From assembly GCA_018398765.1 (NCBI GenBank), contig JAHBMJ010001056.1, positions 1-36,106 of the forward strand: a stretch of DNA of 36,106 bases, read 5' to 3'. This DNA is from Chromera velia (Eukaryota; Sar; Chromeraceae). Position 1 is the stretch's first letter, and each line of letters begins with the position of its first letter. Shown here one piece after another: positions 17,679-29,065 of the stretch. The notes beneath the pieces were generated by a model. That model searched no databases and was not told the origin of the DNA. It saw nothing but the letters and a program-made list of their open reading frames with translations. Position numbers and translations under genes: made by a program.

Positions 17679-18687
17679 ATGACGCGCATGCTGGCTCACT
17701 TTGGTATCGCAATTCTGTTCCTGTTCGCTGCTGCGGCTGGAGGCGATAATGCTGCAGCCAAAGGGTCATTCGAGTAAACTCAAGGTGAAGCCAGCTCAGT
17801 CGTCTTTGTGAGTGCTCTTGCTTCTCTTGCTCATGGCCTAGCTCACCATTGATCCATCCGACTGACTGACGGATTGACTTGACTTGCCGGCTGACTGGCT
17901 GATGGGCAGACGGACTGTGGGGTTTCTTTCCCTCCTTTTATTCATGAACACAGCAAACATAAAGAAAGAAAGCAACAAAGACAAAAGAACATCACGACAA
18001 CAGACAGACAGACAGACAGACAGACAGAGGCCAAACGATATCCATGCAGTCAAAGAATATGTGGGGCGACTGACATGCTGACTAACTACATCGACTGACT
18101 GACTGACTGACTGACTGACTGACTGACTGACTGTCTGATTGACTGACTGACTGAATAGCTGGGAAAAGCTTTTTGAGGCATGCTTCCTTTGCATACCTGC
18201 CTGGAAGTATTTGTATCTATCTACTTGATCCTGTCTCTGCTATTCTGTATTCCAGCTCCTCCCAACGTCCATCGCGTGCGGTATTTGTGTGTTTGTGTTC
18301 CCTGGCTCCTGGATTTCTGTCTGCCCGTGCGTGTGCCCACAGGCGGCCTCCCGTCGGTCCCAAGGTGCGACGGACAGCGCAGAAGGAGACGTCGGGGGAG
18401 TTACGGAGTCATCCCAGACCTTCCAGGACAGTTGCTGGGTGGATATCGGCCTCTCAGGCAGATGCTACAAGGAGAGCAGGTAAGCAGATGGAAAACTCTC
18501 CTGCAGCTTAGATTGATATGAACATGGCCATACAGTATATGGGCTCTCCTCTCTTGTCCCTTTCTGCCCAGCCGCACGATGTCATCCGTCTTCGACAAAA
18601 CGCGTTTCCAAGGACACGCTGATGCGCTCAATGCACATTTAATGTTCGATTGCTCGATGCGTGGCGTCATGCCTCTCCCTCCTTTGA

Positions 18688-18723
<36 letters not shown>

Positions 18724-19633
18724 AGAGGCTTCAAAAGACCAGAGCCCCCGACCGGATACTTCTCACAGGCGGCGACACAGATACAGGTTAAGAAGACGAG
18801 GTAGTGACCTTCCCCGACAGGAATCACGGACAGGAATTTCACAATCAAATTTCAAGTCCATCAACCAACACATCGGCACCGGAGCCCTGGTGAGCCTACA
18901 GAAAGGACACGATAATAAGACAGAAAAAGACAAACCGACCAAATTGGATCCAGCCTATGTCGCTCTCTTGTTGGACGAAAACAGCCAAGCAGAGGGCAAC
19001 CCGCGTCCCTCTGTTGTTTCCTCCCGTCTCGAGATGGAAGAGCTGGAAAAGAAGTTAGAGAAAATCAAGCAGGCACAAAAAGAGAAGGATTCAAGTTCCG
19101 ACCCATCAATCACGATGAATGACATTCAACTGGAACTTGATGCGATTCCCGTACCCACAACAGAGTACACGGACGTCAACAAGGGAATCTCACTGGCCTT
19201 CTCGAAGATGCAGGACCATTTCGCCAATACAGATGACATAACGGCTCTGAACAGGCTCATCAGTTATGACAAAAATAAAAAAGACGCACTCGTGCGACTT
19301 GCGTACCCTTACACAAACGAATTCTCCTTTGACCTCCTGAAAAAGCTCTGCTTTGCTGCCATCGTTGATCAACAGGCAGCGTCAGTATTGAAGAAGAAAA
19401 GAGCTCTGCATCTCACTGCCTTGACGGCTGTGCCTGATCTTCTGACCCGTCTTCGAGGGTTCCGCAGCGCCCTGGCGGAAATCGGGCACTTCATGGCGGG
19501 GAGTGCCGATGAGGTTTCGGAAGTTACCGATCCAAAACAGAAGCTTGAAGGATTCACAGACAAGCTGATTGAGCTAGAGATGCTTCTAAAAACGCATGAA
19601 AAAGACGGAAAGGGACCAAAAGACTTCGATTGA
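17679..19633 (+). CDS. Secreted basic/helical protein of unknown function, 379 aa
   Basis: Three exons fit in phase: 17679-17773, 18343-18479 and 18726-19633 (1140 nt). Donors are GTAAAC and GTAAGC; acceptors are CCCACAG and a CT-repeat followed by GTGCAG. Exon 1 is almost exactly a signal peptide, with the hydrophobic core FGIAILFLFAAAA near residues 8-20. Exon 2 and the start of exon 3 are Arg/Lys/Ser-rich (RRRHRYRLRRRG). The remaining 250 or so residues are a soluble, mostly helical domain with a short coiled coil (MEELEKKLEKIKQAQKEK) and a Lys-rich tail. I do not recognise the family. The alternative without exon 1 is a start at 18650, but that places a CT microsatellite in the coding sequence, so I prefer the spliced model. 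Confidence 0.65.
18001..18153. repeat. (CAGA)n and (CTGA)n tetranucleotide tracts in an intron
   Basis: A CAGA tract (about 18002-18027) and CTGA tracts (about 18092-18132 and 18141-18153) lie in the first intron of the secreted-protein gene. On this strand each CTGA unit reads CTGAC, a match to the branch-point consensus. On the other strand it reads as the donor motif GTCAGT. Confidence 0.85.
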
Positions 19634-19717
19634 AAAGACAGGCCGTACGCGATGCCATTTTTGCACTTCAAACAGCTTCAAACATAATTTGAAACAAGAA
19701 TGTCCCACTGCGAGTCT

Positions 19718-19800
19718 CACACGCAGAACCACACACAGAGGCACACACAGAGGCACACGCAGAACCACACACAGAGGCACACACTAGGGCACACACAGAG

Positions 19801-19836
<36 letters not shown>
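19718..19836. repeat. Minisatellite of ACACACAGAGGC-type units grading into (CA)n
   Basis: Imperfect 12-nt units (CACACAGAGGCA / CACGCAGAACCA) repeat about eight times and then become a pure CA run to about 19836. The array lies 3' of the secreted-protein gene. Confidence 0.9.
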
Positions 19837-19838
<2 letters not shown>

Positions 19839-20254
19839 ATTTATATATATGCATATGTATGCGTACATATATGCACATGCGCATGCGTTCAGTCTCCGCC
19901 TGGGTCTCCGCCAACTCCATAGCGCCGACTCTCCGGTGGACCGTACGTGTCTTTAAAAAAATCTTTAAAAATCTTTTTTTTTCTTCTTTTTTTCAAATTA
20001 ATTAGAGTGTCATCTTTAAAGAGCCTGGGAGCATCATATTTAGCTATTGATTGATTGATTGATTGATTATGAAACTTGTTTTCACGCCTAAGATTCAATC
20101 GTATTTCACTTTTTGTCAAGTTTTGATACTTAATATAAATAAAAACGGACATACAAATCATGATGCTTGACAAACAAATATTATATTTTGTTCTAGATTT
20201 TGTTTTGCTGTTCATTGCTTAGATCTAGAAATTACTGGAGGAATTAGTAGACCA

Positions 20255-20785
20255 TAACAGGGTATCCAATTAGGTTTTAATCTAACCTATATATAACCTA
20301 ACCTTGAAGTGAAAAAAACCTAGGTTAGGTTACTAACCTAGTAGGTTACTAACCTAAATTGCAAGGATGCGATTGTTACAGGTATGAAATATGATGATAT
20401 TAAGTGAGATCATAATTTTATGCATATTTTTATAGCGTTATATTAAGTTAGGATGTGTAAAACACTTTTTAGATTAAAGATGAATGTTTAAAGTGTGTTT
20501 ATTTTATGTTTTATTTTGTGTTATTGTTCAGTAAAAAATGATTGATTCAATATGACATTCAAAAAGTTGATTTTTACTAGTGTGAAAGTCAGTTTTTGAA
20601 TTAAAAACATTATTTTTACAGGTGTGAACTTCATTTTTTAGTCTCTGCTATCTATACTAATCCTCTGAGTAGCTTTCTAACCTAAACCTAACCTAAAACC
20701 TAGACTAACCTTAACCTAGTAAACCTTCTAACGGTTCTAACCTAACCTAACCTATTCTAACCTAACCTAATTGGATACTCTGTTA
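20255..20785. mobile_element. MITE-like non-autonomous element with terminal inverted repeats
   Basis: The left end TAACAGGGTATCCAATTAGG and the reverse complement of the right end, TAACAGAGTATCCAATTAGG, differ at one position. Inside, both arms run into imperfect AACCTAACCT/AGGTTAGGTT arrays that also face each other. The 531-bp element has no open frame. I cannot identify a convincing target-site duplication; both flanks share TTAGTAGA, which may be coincidence or part of a longer inverted or duplicated end. Confidence 0.65.
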
Positions 20786-20938
20786 GTAGATCAATCTTTC
20801 TAACTAGCTTTCTCATCATGATCCAAGCCATCTTAAAAGGTTTATTAAACCAATACTACAATAATATATTTCATTTCATTGATTCTTTATTATTGGCGCA
20901 CTTAGTAAGTTGTTCAAAGGCCTTTTTTGGAATATATA

Positions 20939-20946
<8 letters not shown>

Positions 20947-20983
<37 letters not shown>

Positions 20984-20990
20984 TATATAA
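20947..20990. repeat. (AT)n microsatellite
   Basis: A nearly uninterrupted TATATATA tract lies in the AT-rich spacer downstream of the aldo/keto reductase gene. Confidence 0.9.
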
Positions 20991-21300
20991 AACATAATGA
21001 TTACCATCAGCTAGCTTGTTTTTATAGACTCGGACGTTTAGCATTTTGCGGCAACGCATCTCCGAGACAGTTCTCTTTATTCGTTTCACACACGTTAATT
21101 AACTAACACTGTCTAGCAGCTGCAAGTTAAAGCTCTGCCTATCAAAACATGAACAAACCTAGATTCAAACATCCTAAAGTTTACAAAAATGCAGCGGGCC
21201 GGCTAGACGAAAGAAAAAATGAAATTGTCATTTAGAATCTAGTGTTTCACTTGATAGCACCAGACCACGCACGGGCATGCAGCACGCCGGCTGTTGGGAG

Positions 21301-22175
21301 TCAGACAACCGTTGCGGCATCCCAGCAGAACTTCTGTCCGGTGTCAAGTTCGTCAAGAGAGGCCATCTGAGCGTCTGAAAGCTCAAAATCAAACACCTGC
21401 ACCACCATACAAACGTCAATCCCCTCAAAGCATCGCCACGTATGCAAACAGGGAAACGAAGACTTCGACGAGTGGGCCGGAGACAGTAAAAAGAGATGTG
21501 GTCTGAAAGCAGGAGCAACAGAGGCGGAGACAGTAAAAAGAGATGTGGTCTGAAAGCAGGAGCAACAGAGGAGAGGTGGGGATGGGGAGACGACGGAGCA
21601 CGCAAATTTCCCATCTCGTGTATGGTCTGCAAGAGTCTATCCTCTCTTTGCCTCTCGATTCCTCCTCTGCCCACCTGGATGTTCGCAGCAATCCTCTCGG
21701 GAGTTTTGCTTCTCGGAATGACCTGCTCAGAGCGCATTGCGCATCAGACATCGAGGCAGGAGACAAAACAAAAAAGGGAGAACTGAACGGGCACATTGTA
21801 AAGATGAGGAAACCCAAAAAGGAAGGACTTTTGCAATGACTAGCGAAAAGAAAGGTAAGACGACAAGCCAGGAATGCGAGCTGTTTCTGCTGGATTCATG
21901 GACACGCTACAAACGCAAGCACGTTGAGAACACTCGCAACAGGAAAGCACGGCCACTCAGCAACTTCAAAAAACAATCAGAGCCACTAAATAAAGGACAA
22001 CTGACCGCAAATTTTCTCTGCAAACCCCAACGAAGCAAGACCTGAGAAAGAGACGGGGCAGGGTAGAAGTGTCCAGGAAATGATCTTGTGCTCAAACGTA
22101 TACACACTGACTGAGTGAAAATATGAAAGAAGGAGGTAGAGCGACACCACACACACACACACACACATACACACA

Positions 22176-22208
<33 letters not shown>

Positions 22209-23957
22209 CCTGGGACCTCTCACTTTCCACCTCACCTGAGCAGCGCTCCTTCCTGTCTCCTCTGCCAGCTGCAGACACGAAAATGCACATCTTCACAGCA
22301 CGCGAAGATGGGACCAAAATTGAACAACGAACCATCTCGTTGCAATTCACATCACTGTCTCCCACCCCCCCTCTCGCTCTCCTGGATGCACACAGTCACC
22401 AACATGAACAACGACGTAACGATTGAGGAGAGAATGGAACACTTCAGCGGAAAACGAAAACAGAAGAAAGAGGTTTTCTGAGAGGCATTCTTGTCCAACA
22501 TAAGGCCAGAGGAAGCTCTGCCACTCACCATGGCAATTCTGAACGGTTAAACACGGTTGACGCCTTCAATTCTCGTCAGCCACACGCCCACACTAATGTT
22601 TGTACGCACACCCACACAGGCACATAGACACATACGGAATCCCCTCACCTTCTGTACCGCTGGGTCTTGCAGAAGTTCCCCTCCTCCTCCCTCTGCACCC
22701 CCGCCAAGGCTTGCATACCTGCGAAGAAAGGAAATTAACACACCGAAGCGTGCCAACCAACGTCCATCCTCTCACACGATCGCGTTTAGTGCAAAATTTC
22801 TGTGTAATTAATTTATTTTGCAAAAGCGACCTTGATCACAACCACAGCACTTTCTTTCGAGTAAGATACATGCTCTCGATCGCTTGTGCTCAACGTCGCA
22901 TCGCCTTCTCTTTTTTTTGTCTTTCCTGAATATCCAATTATTCACCCACTCACTCATTGGCTGAAGCATTGGCTGCCAAAGAGACCCACACAATCCATCA
23001 ACTAACTGACTCACTGACTGACGCCTGAATGGGAATCCCAAGCCTTCGTGCTGCCTCCATTTGGGGTCCCCTGGGTGTCCCCACACTGTACGCACAGAGA
23101 GGGTGGGCCTCTACCTGCATAAATGCATGCATGCAGGCGCACACGAACATCAATAGATCGAGGAGAGACTGGAGGAGAGGATGAACACCGAGAATGGAGA
23201 ATGCACTCAGTCGTCTTGCGAATGGACAGGAACAGCAGAGAGAGAGACTAGGGGAAAAGACTTAAATAGTTTTTGGAACTCTATCTTCGTCAAGCGACCA
23301 ACAAAACCAAGAAACTCAGTCAGACATTCAGGCAGAGAGACTTCCAGGCCGTTTTCGTCTTCCAGGCAAGCAGACAAATCAATGGACAGACGGACCTGGT
23401 TAAGAGCAGGAAGAATCTCTGCTCCATCTTCCATTAGTGTCTCTGCATGGAATCATGCGATAGACAAGGAAGGAAGGAAGGAATCGATTGACAAGCCAGA
23501 ACGACAAACGACGCCTGCCTGCCTAAATGCGCCAAGAAAGCCGACCCAGGAACGGAAAGGAGGAGAAGCGTTCACGCACAAGCGTCTCTTATCCGCTTGT
23601 TCGGCACAGTCATTTTTCTGTCGGGATTGCATTTCTACCTTCTCTCCTCTCTTTCTTTACGTAATGCATTCTCTGAAGCATCCCTACCAGGCTTTCGGCC
23701 TTCTCAGACGTTCGCCCCCGCTCTCTTTCTAATGGGCAAAGAAGTTTCAGAGAAGAGGGAAACAAGAGAGAAAAAAGCCATGCTTGAGAAAAGAAGAAAA
23801 GAGCAAATGGTCATGAGCCAACCAACATACCGATATGATGCGAACAGAAGTTGGAGACTCCAATTGAACGCACCCTTCCCTCACGAACCAGGGTCTCCAT
23901 TGCCTGCATTCAATGCATCTGTCTCTGTCTCTGTCTCTGTCTCTGTCTCTGTCTCTG

Positions 23958-24000
<43 letters not shown>

Positions 24001-26112
24001 GTCTGTCTGTCTGTCAGTCTGTGCGACTTTTTCTTCAGGGTTCGGTATGTGCATAGCACGTCTCAACTGCCATGGCCCGCATACTAGGCGCACAGTACAA
24101 GGTACGTGCCTACTTATTCACGCTCTCTGCCTTACTAACGTGTCTTTTTCTAGAATTTCTAATGTCATCGACTCTGTGTATGTCAACGTCTATCTGAATG
24201 CATGCGAGGATGTGCCTTCATCAAATTCAGCCACTCAGCGGACAACACACTCACATCACAGGGGAAGCACGCAAAGCAACTCTACTCCACTGGATCCCTT
24301 CACGAATCGCCCTGTCAGCACTCAGAAACCCCCATGCAACAATTATAAATCACTGACTCGCCAACTCTCCCGACGAGTCTGTCGATGCACAGGACTCTCA
24401 TGGCGCTTCTGCGACAACAGAGAGAGAAGACATCAAATCGAGAAGAGAACGAGGCAGAAGAGGCAACCGGGGAAAAAGGTGATCCGCAAAGAAAACCAAT
24501 CATACCAGTGAGACCCCTGCCNNNNNNNNNNNNNATACACAGAGGCCCCCCATACACAGAGGCGACCAGACAATCACCGAACAGACAGCAAAGAGAAAAA
24601 AAAGAGCCAATGCACAAGTTCATACGCCAACCCTTGCAACACCAGGCCAATGAAGAAGGTACCTGCATGCATAAGCACAAAGATTGTCCTTATCCTCCCG
24701 TCGCAAAGACCAACACCGCACAACACCATCCTTCAAAATGCTGTGCAGACACACATGCAGTGAGAGAAAAGAGCTGTAGGAAGAACAAATCCGATTTGCA
24801 ATTTGAAAGCAAAGACGTCCCTCCCTTTCAAGATCCCGAGAGAAAACAGAGAGACTCTCTGAAGAAAAGAATGTAATGTCTTTCTTTGAGAAAGAAGAAG
24901 CACTCAACATAAAAGAGAACGCACAGATCCTTGTGAGAGGGGAACAGAAAGACTTACAAATCCAGGGGCGCCTCTCCGTCCCTCCCCCTTTTCAGTTTCT
25001 CCGACGTCCTCCCAAACGCTGCCATCACGCCGTCATAACCCTGCAGTCCGGGGGGAAAGAGACATGGAGAGAAAGGAAGCGAAAGCGAACAACTGGTTGA
25101 AAGCAGACGAAAAATTCCGGGGAAGCAAAATCCGAATGAGTGTCATCATCAAGCAAAAAGTAGTTTTTCTCTTATAGAGGTGACCATACATCCTCAACGA
25201 CGGCTTTGTGAACGGAAACCAAAGCCAAAATCTGACACCCACACCTTCAAAAGGACTGAAGCTGCCTGAAGGAGAAGCTTTTGAAGAAATGCGAACCCTC
25301 CGAGCACGAAGTAGGGATATACCATTTGAAGACGGGCTGCTCAGAAGCGTGATAATGAGCCTGCATCCCGCCGGTAAGATGAAAAGATAAAAAGGGCTCT
25401 CCTCCTTTTTTCTTCACATATTTACACGCCCTGACAGACCATCTCATACGGCGACACCTTGCTTGTGAGAAACACCCGAGGCTCGTCCCCTTTGCCCTCT
25501 CCCGTCTCTTTCAATTTTCCTTCCACAGTCTGACCCCCGCCGCCCACTTGGCACCCCATCCCGCACCCACTTGTCTCCAATCGATCAGAGGCAAGTGCGG
25601 TCTGTTGCTCCAGTTCCCATTGCTGAACAACCTCTCTGCATGCAGACAGGGAGAGATCTGAAGTCAAAGCACGAAGCGGATGACCAACTCGAAGAAATTA
25701 CCGTCTGCTTCAAGACAAGACAGCCGATCGACGGGCCTGACGATCGACTTCCTCATGTTGGCACATGGATTTCTCTGACACGCATCAGTGATTGGAAGAC
25801 GAATCACAAGCGTTCCTTCTTCACATGCACCAACAACTTGTTTATGTTGATTATCTCGCAGACCCACCCGACGACTTCCTCGTTCTTGTAGATCGAGGCC
25901 GTGTCGATGAGTCTATACCCCGTCTCCAGAGCGACTCGGACTGCCGCCCTGGCGTCCTCCTCCTTCAGCCGCCAGGTGCCAAACCCGACAGAGGGCATGC
26001 GCACGCCATTGGATAAGCGAACAAACTGGAAGCCTTCACAATCCATTGATAAGCAGAAAGCCGACAGGGAGAGAGTCAAGATTGACCCGAAAACGCGTGG
26101 CGAGACGGTCAT
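21301..26112 (-). CDS. Aldo/keto reductase, 13 exons, 368 aa
   Basis: Exons (minus): 26112-25868, 25635-25440, 25040-24958, 24662-24626, 24408-24358, 23903-23831, 23442-23396, 23114-23023, 22718-22649, 22268-22236, 22041-22006, 21722-21675, 21396-21301. The sum is 1107 nt, and phases agree at all 12 junctions. The product is a TIM-barrel NADPH-dependent reductase of carbonyls. Visible family motifs are GFGTW, LIDTASIY (Asp70, Tyr75), FLTSK (Lys141), LLHWPG (His179), GRVRSIGVSNF, VEAHP, VLLRWGLQ, VIPRSKTPERI and VFDFELS. All four catalytic residues are present. A hydrophobic N-terminus (residues 8-22) may be a signal peptide; a start at 26046 would remove it. A Gly-rich insert of about 40 residues (95-133) is longer than usual for the family. 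The physiological substrate is not predictable. The fourth exon's donor (24626 versus 24632) is the least certain boundary. Confidence 0.93.
21481..21574. repeat. 47-bp tandem duplication in the last intron of the reductase gene
   Basis: Two copies of a unit beginning AGACAGTAAAAAGAGATG lie side by side with a 47-bp period. They are in the intron between the exons 21722-21675 and 21396-21301. No coding consequence is seen. Confidence 0.85.
22149..22204. repeat. (CA)n microsatellite in a reductase intron
   Basis: A CA/GT run with a few interruptions lies in the intron between the exons ending at 22236 and starting at 22041. Confidence 0.9.
23003..23022 (-). promoter_or_regulatory. Tandem overlapping 5' splice sites of reductase intron 8
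   Basis: Read on the minus strand, the intron begins GTCAGTCAGTGAGTCAGT. It offers GTCAGT, GTCAGT and GTGAGT at 4-nt steps. Only the first keeps the reductase frame: it joins ...IPIQ, a split Ala codon, then YASLGGG as in other AKRs. The strongest consensus, GTGAGT, would shift the frame. A further GTCAGT lies just beyond. Confidence 0.8.
23918..24018. repeat. (CTCTGT)n / (CT)n / (CTGT)n compound microsatellite in a reductase intron
   Basis: Simple pyrimidine-rich repeats lie 15 bp upstream of the exon that starts at 23903 (minus strand). Read on the minus strand this is a GACAGA/GA tract, not a polypyrimidine tract. No coding role. Confidence 0.85.
24522..24534. other. Assembly gap (13 N)
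   Basis: A run of 13 N bases lies in the reductase intron between the exons 24662-24626 and 24408-24358. It is flanked by a short duplicated 'atacacagaggc' motif, which suggests an unresolved tandem repeat. Confidence 0.95.
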
Positions 26113-26890
26113 GCAAGTCTCGATCGCCAGTGCGCAAGCAACACGTGTAGACGGGAGGAAAAGTGCGCGTGGAAGGACATCTGCGAGACAAAAACCTGAT
26201 CAAAACATCAAAAACAGAACCAATGTGTGCCGATGAGGAAGTCGAAAATCGAAGATGTTACAGGACCTAATACAGGTCGAGCAGCATAATTTTCAGAGAG
26301 AACTTCAGATCAAGAAAAGGATGGCGCGTCTCCTGCCGTCTCCGTCTCCGAAAGAGCGGAATGCGCGCGCGCGTGCATGGCCGGGTGATTCGTACGTTTG
26401 ACAATTGAGAGGGCAACACAATTCACGTGTACGGGCGCGTACCATCGCGTACCTGCCGTCTCTAACCGGAGGAATTCTTCAGATTCGACCATGATTCGAC
26501 CAGCATCGTGCAGAGTCATGATCAGACATGCATCAGACACAATTAAACCAGTGACCACAGTGCATCGATCAACCCTGAATGGAATGGATGATCGATGGAT
26601 GTCCGAACGGACCCGGAAGTATTGATTGCTTTCTCTGACATTGGAGTGGTGAGACGTTTTTCTGAGTTACTTATATAAGTCGGTACTCAGTCTCGTCCCC
26701 TTCTTTCGTGCAGCTCTCAGCAGAGTCACTGAGGTGGTTCCGCCTGTGTGCAGGCAGAAGCAGCACTTTGTGAGACTGGCGGACACGGGTGTGCAAAGGG
26801 AGACTCGGGTTTTCAATCACCGGAAAGAGTGGCACTCGGTGGTGGAAAGACGAAGACCGCGAAGCAGTGCGCTTTTCGGAAAGGAACACG
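26113..26890. promoter_or_regulatory. Divergent promoter region between the reductase and MFAP1 genes
   Basis: About 780 bp separate the two start codons. The region has a GCGCGCGCG patch (about 26363-26371), a TTATATAA motif (about 26671-26678) that may be a TATA-like element on either strand, and GATCGATGG repeats (about 26589-26599). No additional gene is supported. The 5' untranslated regions are not resolvable from sequence alone. Confidence 0.4.
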
Positions 26891-29026
26891 ATGACGGACC
26901 CACTCGCAAACCTCTTTTCGAACATCACCACATCGGATGCGCCCGTCTTGGCGCTACCGAAAAAGAGGCAGGAGCCCAAAAAGTTTCGGTACTGGCCTGG
27001 AAGGGTCCGTCCGTCTGGCTAATTTTCTACTGGCTCTTCTAATACTTGTTCAGTTGCTCCATGTCTGCCCCTCTTGCTTCTCGCAGGCTCAGCCATTCAT
27101 CTGAAAGACTTTTTGGTACCCTTTCCTTTTCTTTCAGTCCGCATATTAACTTTCGCCTTTCATCTTCTTGTTTCCTTCCGCTCGATCTGTCGTGATGTGT
27201 GATATTCGCTTCAGTGCAGCGCTTTCTCTTCTTGGTATTCTTCGCCCCCCTCGTAGCTTCTGTGCCGGAGTGAAAGAAATACTGACTTGAGTTTGACTGT
27301 TGGAATCGATCTCTCTTTCGATCTCTTCCGCTGCTCTTTCTGTCGCCCAGATTTTCCCGCTCTCGATCTTGGGTCTCTCATTTCGCATTGTTTCATTTCT
27401 TTTTTCTTCAATGACGTTCTATTCTGTCTTTTCCCTCTGCAGGCGCCTCAATGGGCCGAGGGAAGAGGGGTCGAGGAGGAGGAAGAGGAGTCGGATGATG
27501 CGGAGGAAATCCAGAAGGCAGACCAGAAACAGATCATGGCAGACAGAAGAATGCAGAGACTGCAAGCAATCAAAAAAGGTGTGTAAGGCAGGGAAGGGGG
27601 GAGGAAGTGCGTCCTTTTTGGTATGAATTTTGCTTGCGTGTTAGGACATGCGGCCTTCACTGCCAATTGCTCTGCTTCACTGACACTCTGCATTCATCTC
27701 TTCTTTTCGCGCGTGTCTGTGAGTCCTTTTGTTTCTCTTCCAGAGAAATGCATCAAGACCAGCTTCCGATTCTTCTTCAACCTGTTTTGTTTCCTCTTCC
27801 TTTCATTTGTGTTGATTGCCTCAGATGAAGAAGAAGCGAAGTTCGATGGCACGAAGGTGCACGACGTCGACGGAGACAGCCGGCCCGTCGTTGTGGAGAG
27901 ACGGCACGTTGTTGAAGGCGTCGTCGAATCTGGAGGGGGGGGCAGGGGGAGGGAGAGGGTGAATCAAAGGCTTTCGGTAAAAAGAGAGGACAGAGAGGGG
28001 GGAGACGGGGAGATGGATGTCGACGAGGAGAGTGACGATGAAGCGATTGGCGTTGTGAGAAGGGGAGGAAGAAATGGAACTGCAGCAGCTGCGGCTGCTT
28101 CTTCGAGTAGCCGAGCAGGGCCGATGGATGTGGATGAAGATGATGACGAGGATGCCGTGGAAAGAAAAAGGCAGAGGCTCCGGCAGGAAGCATTGATGGT
28201 CGGTCAGACAGAAGCAGGCAGACGACTTTTGTTCTTCAGGAAATCATACACACAGAGGAGGCGCGTAGGAAGGAGGAAGGCTCAGATGTTTAACTGGAAC
28301 GAATGAATTTCGTGTTATGAACAGAAATTAATTCTCTTGCACGTGCGCAGATAAAATTGATACGAGTCGTCCGGATGACTCTTCACATCAATGTGTTGTG
28401 AACATGCCGTGTCCTCGTTTCTGCCTTCTTTTGTTTCTGTTCTGCTCTTAATCGATCCGGTGATTCTTTCCACTGACGTTGTTCACCTTCCATCTCTTTG
28501 CTGTCTCGCCTCTCTTCTTCTTCCGGTGCAGAAGCGAGAAGAAGAGGAGGAGCGATTGGCTCGGATGCAAGAAGAGGTGAGTGGATGTTGTTTCTTCCTA
28601 TGCCTTTCTGAGGGGTAACAGGGAAGCGTTCTGGAAAGAAGGTTCTTTTCGTGTTTGGCTCCAGAGCTGCACGGCTGTGTGCGTCATGCAGCCGGTCCGT
28701 TCCTCCGTCACTGTGAATTTTCTTTCTGCATGCGTGTGCAGGTTGGCCTGTCGTTTGGTCTCTCGCTTTCCTTTTTTCCACTGCGGGCGGACCTGTCTGG
28801 TCTTTCTGTCTTGGCCACAAGCATCGATAAGAGAAAACATTTCTCTTATTCTCTAAACTTTCTTTCTCATGAAACCATGCAATGAGAGAGAGCGTGCAGC
28901 TTCTGGAGTCGGAGGAGGAGTCAGAGGAGTCGGAAGAGTCTGGGGACGAGTGGGCGACTGAGAAGAGGGCGAAGCCGGTCCGTCTGCGTGGGGGTGAGGG
29001 ACAGGAAAATTGTGAAAGAAACATTC

Positions 29027-29065
<39 letters not shown>

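Noticed and set aside
20255..20785. Interpretation of the CCTAA/AGGTT arrays as a chromosome end
   Set aside because: The arrays are short, imperfect, face both ways and lie between genes; they fit inverted arms of a small element.
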